From Actinomycetes bacterium (GTDB lineage Bacteria > Actinomycetota > Actinomycetes > Actinomycetales > Demequinaceae): a stretch of DNA of 14,301 nt. Location of the stretch: assembly GCA_023432235.1 (NCBI GenBank), contig JAEYUX010000188.1:1-14301 (forward strand). The letters are read 5' to 3'. A model generated the notes under the pieces. The model made no database searches. It had not been told where the DNA came from and saw nothing but the letters and a program-made list of their open reading frames with translations. Below are positions 1 through 6,554 of this stretch, piece after piece. Both the position numbers and the translations under genes were made by a program. Within the stretch, counting starts at the first letter, position 1. Each line of letters begins with the position of its first letter.

Positions 1-44
1 CCGCACAACGCGACTAGCAAAATGGCAAGCGTCACAGCCGCCAT
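1..44 (-). CDS. Partial CDS: N-terminus of a possible exported or membrane protein
   Basis: An ATG at 44 on the minus strand opens a frame that runs off the left edge after about 14 codons and reads MAAVTLAILLVALCG. The hydrophobic stretch looks like the core of a signal peptide or a first membrane helix. The cysteine is not preceded by a proper lipobox, because the residue before it is leucine, so I do not call it a lipoprotein. A G-rich stretch (AGGGGG) lies 5 bases before the ATG, and an in-frame TAA lies 8 codons upstream, which excludes a longer frame. It is transcribed in the same direction as the M20 peptidase gene, 106 bases downstream of that gene's stop. Too little is visible to name a family, and a chance short frame cannot be excluded. 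Confidence 0.35.
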   Translation of the reverse strand, partial: MAAVTLAILLVALC

Positions 45-90
45 GCGCGCCCCCTGACGCTCCTCTTACTCAACAGTGAGCCAATCGGCC

Positions 91-118
91 CACGTGCCCC
101 CAGTTTGAGGGGCATGTG
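91..118. terminator. Hairpin after the M20 peptidase gene, possible terminator
   Basis: A 10-base-pair inverted repeat (CACGTGCCCC at 91-100 and GGGGCATGTG at 109-118) surrounds an 8-base loop, with one imperfect pair. It lies 32 bases past the stop of the minus-strand M20 peptidase gene and before the start of the next minus-strand gene. No clear T-tract follows on either strand, so termination is an inference from the stem and its position. Confidence 0.4.
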
Positions 119-150
119 AGTGGATGGTGACACAATCTGCCACCGCGCGC

Positions 151-1449
151 TCAACAATTGGTGAGGAACTCCACCATTACGTCGGTACCGACACCAAGAC
201 TCTCGATTGGAACACGCTCGTCGATGCCGTGGAAGAGCGATCCAAAGTCGAGGTCCGCCGGGAGCTTGAGTGGAGCAAAGCCGTAGCCTGCGATGCCGAG
301 CTCGGCGAGGTGTTTGTTGTCCGTGCCACCCATCATGAGATAGGGAAGGACCGCCGCATCGGCATCAACCGTGCGCAGCGCGTCGATCATCTTGCCCACG
401 AGCGGCGAATCAAACGGGAGGTCAAGCGCACGTTCTTCGATGTACTGCTCGACCTTCACGTGGGTCCCCGCGAGTTCTTCAACGGTGCGCAAGACGCTTT
501 CTTGCTGTCCCGGCAGATAGCGCGTATCGACGTAGCCTTCCGCCGTGTCGGGGACCACATTGACCTTGTAACCCGCGTCCATCATCGTGGGATTCGACGT
601 GTTCCGCACCGTGCCTTCAATCATGCGGGCAACGGGGCCGAATCGTTCGATGATCTCCGCGATGCGTGCTTCGGTCGGCTCGTAATCAATGTCGAGAATC
701 TCTGCCGCGCCTCGCAACAGCCGTTCCACGGTGGGGGTGATGTCGAGAGGCCACGCGTGCGCACCGATGCGCGCGAACGCGGCAGCGAGGTGCGTCACCG
801 CGTTGTCGTGATGGACAAGCGATCCATGCCCCTGTGTGCCAGAGGCAATGAGGCGCAGCCACTGAATGCCCTTCTCACCGGTCTGGATGAGGTACGTGCG
901 CTTGTCGCCCAGTTGAATCGAGAATCCACCCACCTCGGAGATCGCTTCGGTCGCTCCGTGAAAGTCGTCGGGATGATTCTCGACCATCCATTTGGCGCCG
1001 TGCGCTCCGCCGTGCTCCTCATCAGCGAAGAACGCAAACACGATGTCGCGGGATGGCTTACGACCAGAGCTGATGAGCCTCCGAGCTGCTTCCAGGTACA
1101 TCGCGTTGATGCCCTTCATGTCAACCGCACCGCGGCCCCACACCATGCCGTCCTTGATCTCTCCGCCAAAGGGATCAACAGACCAGTCCTCCGCGAACGC
1201 GGGCACCACATCGAGGTGGCCATGCACAACAAGAGGTGTCCGCTTAGGGTCCGCACCCTTCCATAGGGCCGTCAGGCTGGTGCGTCGTGGTGCCGACTCC
1301 CGCAACACCGGCTCAAGGCCGAGATCGCTGAGAAACGTCGCAACGTACTCGGCGGCTGCGCGCTCACCTGGGCCCGGAGCATCCCCGTAGTTCGACGTGT
1401 CGATTCGGATGAGGTCACGCGCGATCGTGACGACGGACTCGGCTGACAT
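151..1449 (-). CDS. M20-family zinc metallopeptidase (dipeptidase / deacylase type)
   Basis: This 432-residue protein belongs to the M20 di-zinc hydrolases (ArgE, DapE, carboxypeptidase G2 and dipeptidase relatives). The expected metal and catalytic residues are all visible: H78 and D80 in HGHLDVVP, the bridging D110 in GRGAVDMKG, the catalytic E144 and metal-binding E145 in FFADEEHGG, E172 in ISEVGG, and H407 in LFHGIDE near the end. The mid-protein segment TQGHGSLVHHDNAV matches the start of the dimerisation domain that interrupts the catalytic domain in this family. There is no signal peptide, so it should act in the cytoplasm. Length is normal for the family. Motifs do not settle the substrate (peptide, N-acyl amino acid or succinyl-diaminopimelate). 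The ATG at 1449 has only a weak ribosome binding site. The gene lies 39 bases downstream of the membrane glycosyltransferase-like gene on the same strand and may be co-transcribed with it. Confidence 0.9.
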   Translation of the reverse strand: MSAESVVTIARDLIRIDTSNYGDAPGPGERAAAEYVATFLSDLGLEPVLRESAPRRTSLTALWKGADPKRTPLVVHGHLDVVPAFAEDWSVDPFGGEIKDGMVWGRGAVDMKGINAMYLEAARRLISSGRKPSRDIVFAFFADEEHGGAHGAKWMVENHPDDFHGATEAISEVGGFSIQLGDKRTYLIQTGEKGIQWLRLIASGTQGHGSLVHHDNAVTHLAAAFARIGAHAWPLDITPTVERLLRGAAEILDIDYEPTEARIAEIIERFGPVARMIEGTVRNTSNPTMMDAGYKVNVVPDTAEGYVDTRYLPGQQESVLRTVEELAGTHVKVEQYIEERALDLPFDSPLVGKMIDALRTVDADAAVLPYLMMGGTDNKHLAELGIAGYGFAPLKLPADLDFGSLFHGIDERVPIESLGVGTDVMVEFLTNC

Positions 1450-1488
1450 GCGCTCAGGCTACCCGCGCCGCTCGTCACCTCAGGTCGG

Positions 1489-2898
1489 CTACAGGGCGGC
1501 GCGTTGTAGGCCCGCCGAGACGGTGACCGCGATGACGACGACACCGGAGACTGCGATGAGGTAGACGGTGCGCCGGTAACCCGCTTTCGCCGCCGCCATG
1601 ACAAGGCATGCGATCGCTCCGGGAACAAGGGCCATTCCGTAGCGGCCGGTGGGATTGGGGAAATACTGCGGAACTGTCGTGTTGAAGTACGCCTGCACCT
1701 GGACCGCGAGTGGATACAAGACCATGCCGAGCCCGAGCAACCACCCGAGTGAGCGTCGGCCGGGCTCTTTGACGAACGCGACGACCGTTGCCATCATCGC
1801 GCCGATCACGAGAACGTTCAGCAAGCGCGTCCATGCCACCAAGAGGGCGATGTCAAGCGGAGGTTGCACGTAGTAATCCGATGCGAGGTTGAACCCGACA
1901 AAGAGCGTTTCAATCCACTCTGAGCCCGGCAGTCCAAGCACGTCGCGCGTGTTGATGCCAACGAGCGGGTTCTCCCACGACATATCGCCGCGGCCCGCCT
2001 GTATCGCCTGCCAGATCGCATACGGCACAAGGATCGCCGCCGCGGAGGCGGCCGGAAGCAACCATTGCCGCCACGTAATGCCCCTCAACCCCTGGTCACG
2101 TATTGCCCGCGCAAGCACAAGGACTGCAAGCGCGATAAATGGAATGGTGGTGATCGTCTTGGTGAGCCCCACCAACCCCACCATCACCGCTGGCAGTATC
2201 CAGTCGCGGTTGTCCTCAAGGAATATGCGAGCCGCAAGCCACAGCGCGATCGCTCCCGCGAGCGGCGCCACGGCGTCGGGATTCACCGTCGTCGAGGCGT
2301 GAAGCACCCGGGGGAAGGAGAGCAGGATGAGCGGCGCCATCATCGAGATCGCGGGATCCACCCGCCATCTCCGCAAAGCAACAAAGAGCATGAACATGCC
2401 CGCCGCAAGCCAGGGTGCGCCCGTCAGCCTCCCGGCATCCGTGAAGGTCAGCTGCGTCGTGTCATCGAGCACTCGAGCCGGAAGCCCCACCAACGCGTAG
2501 TACAGCGGCGGGTGAGCGAAGTTGTACTGATCGGCGTTGTACGGGAAACGCCATGCCCACATTGGAGCGTCACATGGCGGCAATGAGTAGCGTTCTTGCC
2601 CCATGCACGCCCACTCGGCGCGAATTTCAGGTGCGATGAGGTCGCCGCGCGCCGGCACTTCCCAGTGCGCCACACGGTATGCGTAATCGGCGTGCGTGGG
2701 CTCATCGATGCGGGACATCGCATCGCCTCCACCAAAGACGGTGGGCACAACAACCGCGATCGAAATGAGGAGATAGATACCGGCGAGGATGACGCGGTGG
2801 GATGTGGACGTATCGAACCGAGCCGCAGCGTCTTCAAGACGCGAAACAAGACGGTGATGAACGCGCTCGCGATGGTCAATAGTCCGCTCGATCGCCAT
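1489..2898 (-). CDS. Polytopic membrane protein, GT-C / DUF2142-like probable glycosyltransferase
   Basis: The 469-residue product has a cytoplasmic N-terminus of about 35 residues and then many hydrophobic helices (first at about 36-55). The loop after helix 1 holds D65-E66 in RIDEPTHADYAYR, followed by the HPPLYYALVG motif. This acidic pair in the first outer loop plus PPLYY is typical of GT-C-fold transferases that use lipid-linked sugars (PMT/ArnT-like and DUF2142 proteins). The likely role is transfer of a sugar to a cell-surface acceptor, but donor and acceptor cannot be read from sequence. The frame extends 31 codons upstream to 2991, but that part runs into the tRNA-Leu gene. The ATG at 2898 has an AGGAGG four bases upstream and is taken as the start. 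The family call is from motif recognition; a non-enzymatic membrane protein of similar topology is possible. Confidence 0.75.
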   Translation of the reverse strand: MAIERTIDHRERVHHRLVSRLEDAAARFDTSTSHRVILAGIYLLISIAVVVPTVFGGGDAMSRIDEPTHADYAYRVAHWEVPARGDLIAPEIRAEWACMGQERYSLPPCDAPMWAWRFPYNADQYNFAHPPLYYALVGLPARVLDDTTQLTFTDAGRLTGAPWLAAGMFMLFVALRRWRVDPAISMMAPLILLSFPRVLHASTTVNPDAVAPLAGAIALWLAARIFLEDNRDWILPAVMVGLVGLTKTITTIPFIALAVLVLARAIRDQGLRGITWRQWLLPAASAAAILVPYAIWQAIQAGRGDMSWENPLVGINTRDVLGLPGSEWIETLFVGFNLASDYYVQPPLDIALLVAWTRLLNVLVIGAMMATVVAFVKEPGRRSLGWLLGLGMVLYPLAVQVQAYFNTTVPQYFPNPTGRYGMALVPGAIACLVMAAAKAGYRRTVYLIAVSGVVVIAVTVSAGLQRAAL

Positions 2899-2902
2899 CG
2901 CA

Positions 2903-2908
2903 CCTCCT
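2903..2908 (-). promoter_or_regulatory. Ribosome binding site fixing the start of the GT-C-like gene
   Basis: AGGAGG on the minus strand lies four bases before the ATG at 2898. It favours this start over the upstream ATG at 2991, which lies inside the tRNA gene. Confidence 0.75.
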
Positions 2909-2961
2909 GGCCACTCGCGGGGACATGCCCCCACAGGGCAACAGGACACGGACTTCAATAG

Positions 2962-3049
2962 TGGTGTCCGAGGGGGGACTTGAACCCCCACGCCCTATAC
3001 GGGCACTAGCACCTCAAGCTAGCGCGTCTGCCAATTCCGCCACCCGGAC
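2962..3049 (-). tRNA. tRNA-Leu (anticodon GAG), CCA encoded
   Basis: The minus strand folds as a class II tRNA. The acceptor stem begins GTCCGGG at 3049 and pairs with the 3' arm ending at 2966, with one G-U pair. The anticodon stem CTAGC/GCTAG encloses the loop TTGAGGT, giving anticodon GAG, which reads leucine CUC and CUU codons. A long variable arm (GCCC/GGGC stem) is present, as expected for leucine tRNA. The T-arm is GGGGG-TTCAAGT-CCCCC. The discriminator base is A at 2965, and the 3' CCA is encoded at 2962-2964. The body is 85 nucleotides without CCA. Confidence 0.97.
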
Positions 3050-3093
3050 AAGTGACCTCGAACGCCTTGGGGAGGCGCTCAAGTGCGACGGCA

Positions 3094-3102
3094 ACTCTAG
3101 CA
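3094..3102 (-). promoter_or_regulatory. Candidate extended -10 promoter element for tRNA-Leu
   Basis: TGCTAGAGT on the minus strand matches an extended -10 (TGn plus TAGAGT) and lies about 45 bases before the mature tRNA 5' end. No good -35 hexamer is seen at normal spacing, because that position is taken by the hairpin at 3111-3146. This is a pattern match only. Confidence 0.3.
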
Positions 3103-3110
3103 CGGAGAAA

Positions 3111-3146
3111 GGGGCCCGGACGCACAATCTGTGCGGTCCGGGCCCC
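3111..3146 (-). terminator. Strong GC-rich hairpin, probable terminator of the small membrane protein gene
   Basis: GGGGCCCGGACGCACA and TGTGCGGTCCGGGCCCC form a stem of 16 pairs with a single bulged base and a loop of three bases (ATC). It starts six bases past the stop codon of the 48-residue protein. On the minus strand it is followed by TTTCTCC, a short weak T-tract. The position between two co-directed units (the small gene and tRNA-Leu) fits a transcription terminator. Confidence 0.75.
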
Positions 3147-3151
3147 ATCGG

Positions 3152-3298
3152 TCAGGTGAACAGACTCACGCCTCCGGGCCCGATCAGCAATGCGGCGATG
3201 ATGAGCAGAATGCCCCAGAGAATCTGGCGCTGGAACAGTCGCACGATGCCGATGATGCCGACGATCACGCTAATAATCCACAAAATGGCGTCCCACAT
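3152..3298 (-). CDS. 48-residue two-helix membrane protein, function unknown
   Basis: The product consists almost entirely of two hydrophobic helices (about residues 4-19 and 26-41) joined by the short basic turn RLFQRQ, and it ends in GPGGVSLFT. It should sit in the cytoplasmic membrane as a helical hairpin. The frame continues upstream to 3511, but the ATG at 3298 has a strong AGGAGG with a six-base spacer. The upstream extension is charged, proline-rich and unlike the rest, so it is not counted. A strong hairpin follows the stop, so the gene appears to be its own transcription unit. The leader carries a 9-bp inverted repeat and a sigma-R-like promoter candidate. I do not recognise the family. 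The good ribosome binding site, coherent topology and terminator together make a real gene likely. Confidence 0.75.
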   Translation of the reverse strand: MWDAILWIISVIVGIIGIVRLFQRQILWGILLIIAALLIGPGGVSLFT

Positions 3299-3322
3299 GA
3301 TGGTCCTCCTTGGTGTTTCCTT

Positions 3323-3352
3323 GCGTGCAGTTTCGAAAACCTGACTGCACGC
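3323..3352. repeat. 9-bp perfect inverted repeat upstream of the small membrane protein
   Basis: GCGTGCAGT at 3323-3331 and ACTGCACGC at 3344-3352 are perfect inverted copies separated by 12 bases. The element lies just upstream of the small gene's ribosome binding site and overlaps the sigma-R-like promoter candidate. It could be an operator for a dimeric repressor or, if transcribed, a leader hairpin. No repressor gene is visible nearby. Confidence 0.6.
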
Positions 3353-3364
3353 CAGGACATTCCC
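3338..3364 (-). promoter_or_regulatory. Candidate sigma-R / sigma-H type promoter of the small membrane protein
   Basis: On the minus strand the sequence reads GGGAAT (3364-3359), then exactly 18 bases, then GTT (3340-3338). This agrees with the GGAAT-N18-GTT consensus of actinobacterial thiol/heat-stress ECF sigma factors. It lies about 40 bases before the ATG at 3298, a suitable distance. The match is short, so chance remains possible. Confidence 0.35.
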
Positions 3365-3518
3365 GAATGCGCGAGATTTTTTCGCCGCGACCGGCGGAGT
3401 GTGAGAAGGCTCATCTGCGTGTCGAGCCTGGTGAAAGGCGGTCCGGGCCTTCGTCGGGACCAATGGCCCCGCGCGTTCGCCTCCGCCGTGGCTAGCGTCG
3501 AATCGTGTCAATGTCGAC

Positions 3519-3524
3519 AGGAGG
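3519..3524 (+). promoter_or_regulatory. Ribosome binding site fixing the start of the 259-residue protein
   Basis: AGGAGG lies five bases before the ATG at 3530. The frame is open back to 3131, but the extension would cross the small membrane gene on the other strand and has no comparable site, so 3530 is chosen. Confidence 0.75.
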
Positions 3525-3529
3525 CGCGC

Positions 3530-4309
3530 ATGGCCACTTATCTGTATCTGTCGGTTATCCCCGAAGCGCTCGTGGCGTCAATGTTGCCGCCCGACGAGTT
3601 TGGTTCCTACTACGCAATCGGCTCGGCTAAGCGTTCGCGCGGGCAGGCGATCTTCTTCTCGGTCGATCGCGACAAACTTGACCCCGCCGCATTCCCCCTC
3701 AGCGATATCGAGGCCCGTTGCGTGCCCCACGCGGACGGCAGCCCCAAGCTGTCGATCTACTTGGCGATCTACCGCGTGCTCGAGCGCGTACCGCGCGAGG
3801 CACTGACCGCGCTCCACCTCGCCACGGACGATGGCCGTGTGCTCACGCTCGACCCAGCAGAGTGGGTGCCGGACGGCGAACACCGCGCTCACCTCTATCA
3901 GGAGTTCTGCCCCGTGACGCCGCGGATCGTGTCTCGCCTCAATCCTGGCGACTTCGCTGCGTCGATTACGGATTCAAGCCACCACGTTCATGTGCCTCGC
4001 ATCGTGTTTGCGGAGCTCACGCTCGGCAACTTGAAGAACAACCCCGAGCATCCAGACGTCGACAACCTTCCGTACCCCAATATTGGGCACTTGCGTGACT
4101 GCCTGCGCGAGCTCGCCTTTGGGCCCGAGAAGGCGACCAAGACGGTGCTCCGGCAAATGACCGAAGAGGTCCTCTACCGCACCATCCGCAATGGCTTCTT
4201 TGTTGGTGACGCTGATGGCATCACCGCTTTCCCCCTGCCCAGCCGCGACACCCTCGAACGCGAGCATCTCGCGTGGTGGCGCTCCGCCCAGACCACCTTT
4301 GGCCACTAG
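3530..4309 (+). CDS. Conserved-looking soluble protein of unknown function, upstream of hppA
   Basis: The 259-residue product starts MATYLYLSVIPEALVASMLP and has no signal peptide or membrane helix, so it should be cytoplasmic. It has a mixed alpha/beta composition. Features that stand out are a Tyr-rich start (DEFGSYYAIG), KRSRGQAIFFSVD near residue 35, a central SSHHVHVPRIVFAELTLG segment that looks like a conserved core, and NNPEHPDVDNLPYPNIGHL after it. The second half is helical and ends in a Trp-rich tail (LAWWRSAQ). I cannot assign a known domain or catalytic motif. Codon use matches the neighbours. Only 25 bases separate its stop from hppA on the same strand, so the two are probably co-transcribed. 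That is the only hint to its role and does not prove a link to pyrophosphate metabolism or ion transport. Confidence 0.8.
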   Translation: MATYLYLSVIPEALVASMLPPDEFGSYYAIGSAKRSRGQAIFFSVDRDKLDPAAFPLSDIEARCVPHADGSPKLSIYLAIYRVLERVPREALTALHLATDDGRVLTLDPAEWVPDGEHRAHLYQEFCPVTPRIVSRLNPGDFAASITDSSHHVHVPRIVFAELTLGNLKNNPEHPDVDNLPYPNIGHLRDCLRELAFGPEKATKTVLRQMTEEVLYRTIRNGFFVGDADGITAFPLPSRDTLEREHLAWWRSAQTTFGH

Positions 4310-4334
4310 CGCCATCGACGAAAGGTAACCCGTC

Positions 4335-6554
4335 ATGCCTGTCTGGTTCTGGCTCGTCCCGATCGCTTCAGTCGTTGCGCTCGGTGCCGCTTACGGATTC
4401 TTCCGCCAGATGATGAAGGAATCCGAGGGCACAGAAACGATGGCGACGATCGCGGCGCACGTCCGTGCCGGCGCAATCGCGTATCTCAAGCAGCAATACA
4501 AGGTCGTCGGCACGGTCCTCATCGCCCTGACGGGCGTGTTCTGCGTCATCGCTTACGTCTTCAAGATGCAGAACCCGTGGGTGCCGTTCGCGTTCCTTAC
4601 CGGCGGAATCTTCTCCGGTCTTGCGGGCTTCATCGGCATGAGGACCGCGACCTACGCATCCGCACGCACGGCGAACGCTGCACGCCATTCGCTGAACCAC
4701 GGACTTCGGGTCGCGTTCCGTTCGGGTGCCGTCATGGGTCTCACGGTGGTGGGTCTCGGCCTTCTCGACATCGCGATTTGGTTCTGGGTGTTGACGAGCT
4801 TCTACGGCACGGACGACTCTCACCAAGTTGTCATCATCACAACGACGATGCTGACGTTCGGTATGGGCGCCGCTGTGCAGTCGCTGTTCGCTCGCGTGGG
4901 CGGCGGCATCTTCACAAAAGCGGCCGACGTTGGCGCCGACTTGGTCGGCAAGATCGAGGCAGGGATTCCCGAAGACGATCCCCGCAACCCCGCAACGATC
5001 GCTGACAACGTCGGCGACAACGTCGGCGACGTGGCAGGTATGGGCGCCGACCTTTACGAGTCGTACGTCGGCGTCATTCTCGCGTCAGCCGCACTGGGCG
5101 CTGCCGCGTACGCCACGGCGGGTGCCGAGATTCAACTCAAGGCCGTCGTCGCTCCGATGGTGATTGGCGCTCTTGGCACCCTCTTGTCCGTTGTCGGCGT
5201 GTTCTTTGTCCGGACGGGCGAGAAAGCGACTCAGAAGCAACTCCTTGGCTCGCTCGCGCGAGGCATCAACGGCGCGGCCGTCATGATTGCCGCTCTCTCG
5301 ATCCTTGTCATGTGGGCGATGGGCCTCGACAACTTGTGGGGCCTGTGGCTGGCACTGCTCGTGGGACTGCTCACGGGCATTGCGATCGGTCGCGCGGCCG
5401 AGTACTTCACGTCGCAGGGCTACTCCCCCACTCAACGCATCGCAGCCGCCTCGAAGACCGGCCCTGCAACTGTCATCATCGGCGGAGTCGGTGAGGGCAT
5501 GTTGTCGGTTGCGTTCCCCGTGCTGTCGGTGGTGACCGGCACGTCACTTGCGTACTTCTTTGGCTCCGAGTTCTCATTCTCGACGTCGACGATGAGCATG
5601 GGCCTGTACGGCGTCGGCATCGCCGCCGTTGGCATGCTGTCCACGCTCGGCATCACCTTGGCCACGGACGCGTACGGGCCGATTGCGGACAACGCGGGCG
5701 GCAACGCTGAAATGGCGAGCCTGCCGCCCGAAGTGCGGGAACGGACCGACGCTCTCGACTCGCTTGGCAACACAACGGCCGCAACGGGCAAGGGATTCGC
5801 GATTGGCTCGGCCGCACTGACCGGCATCGCGTTGCTTGCTTCCTACCTTGAGGAAGTGAAGATCGGTATCTCGCATGTGCTTGAACGCGGCCGCGAGTAC
5901 AGCTTCCCCGATGGGTCCACTCTTGCCGCTGACGCTCAGGAAAAGCTTCAGTCGCTCAGCCTGATGGAGATGATGGAGCGCTACGAGGTGGTGCTCATCA
6001 ACCCCAAGGTGATTGTCGGCATGTTTGTCGGTGCGATGCTCGCCTTCGTCTTCTCCGGAATCACGATGAAGGCTGTGGGTCGCGCAGCGGGCCAAATGGT
6101 GGACGAGGTACGCCGCCAGTTCCGGGAGATGCCCGGCATCATGAACGGCACTCAGGACCCCGACTACGCACAATGCGTCTCGATCTCCACACGTGCGGCG
6201 CAGCGGGAGATGATGGTTCCGTCCATTCTCGCGATCGCCGCACCCGTGGTTGTTGGCCTCATCTTTGGCGTCCCCGGCGTGCTCGGTCTGCTCGCGGGAG
6301 CTGCTGCGGCGGGATTCTCGCTATCGATGTTCATGGCGAACTCAGGCGGTGCCTGGGATAACGCCAAGAAGTACATCGAGGAGGGCCACCACGGCGGCAA
6401 GGGTTCCGAGTCTCACAAGGCCGCGGTCATTGGCGACACCGTCGGCGACCCCTTCAAGGACACGTCTGGACCTGGGCTCAACATCCTCGTCAAGCTGATG
6501 TCGATGGAGGCAATCGTCGTTGCCGGTGTCACCGTGTCGGTGCACCTGGTGTGA
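4335..6554 (+). CDS. hppA: Membrane-bound ion-translocating pyrophosphatase, K+-dependent class
   Basis: This 739-residue polytopic protein hydrolyses pyrophosphate and couples it to pumping H+ and/or Na+ across the cytoplasmic membrane. Catalytic motifs are intact: DVGADLVGKIEAGIPEDDPRN (198-218), DNVGDNVGD (224-232) followed by GMGADLYESY, and IGDTVGDPFKDTSGP (699-713). Three positions mark the potassium-dependent class: A482 and G485 in GNTTAATGKG (potassium-independent enzymes have K and T), V233 instead of C in GDVAGM, and C614 in DYAQCVSIS. E242 in YESY is the semi-conserved gating glutamate found in Na+ pumps and K+-dependent H+ pumps, so ion specificity stays open. A polar loop of about 35 residues near 505-540 separates two helices. 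The ATG at 4335 has GAAAGG nine bases upstream. The 3' end overlaps the convergent primase-polymerase gene by 26 bases. Confidence 0.95.
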   Translation: MPVWFWLVPIASVVALGAAYGFFRQMMKESEGTETMATIAAHVRAGAIAYLKQQYKVVGTVLIALTGVFCVIAYVFKMQNPWVPFAFLTGGIFSGLAGFIGMRTATYASARTANAARHSLNHGLRVAFRSGAVMGLTVVGLGLLDIAIWFWVLTSFYGTDDSHQVVIITTTMLTFGMGAAVQSLFARVGGGIFTKAADVGADLVGKIEAGIPEDDPRNPATIADNVGDNVGDVAGMGADLYESYVGVILASAALGAAAYATAGAEIQLKAVVAPMVIGALGTLLSVVGVFFVRTGEKATQKQLLGSLARGINGAAVMIAALSILVMWAMGLDNLWGLWLALLVGLLTGIAIGRAAEYFTSQGYSPTQRIAAASKTGPATVIIGGVGEGMLSVAFPVLSVVTGTSLAYFFGSEFSFSTSTMSMGLYGVGIAAVGMLSTLGITLATDAYGPIADNAGGNAEMASLPPEVRERTDALDSLGNTTAATGKGFAIGSAALTGIALLASYLEEVKIGISHVLERGREYSFPDGSTLAADAQEKLQSLSLMEMMERYEVVLINPKVIVGMFVGAMLAFVFSGITMKAVGRAAGQMVDEVRRQFREMPGIMNGTQDPDYAQCVSISTRAAQREMMVPSILAIAAPVVVGLIFGVPGVLGLLAGAAAAGFSLSMFMANSGGAWDNAKKYIEEGHHGGKGSESHKAAVIGDTVGDPFKDTSGPGLNILVKLMSMEAIVVAGVTVSVHLV

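Noticed and set aside
124..1266. A 380-codon open frame on the plus strand
   Set aside because: It lies antisense to the M20 peptidase, which has all family motifs. The translation is Arg/His-rich with no recognisable domain, as expected for the shadow of a GC-rich gene.
2899..2991. A 31-codon N-terminal extension of the GT-C-like protein
   Set aside because: It overlaps the 3' end of tRNA-Leu and lacks a ribosome binding site, whereas the ATG at 2898 has AGGAGG.
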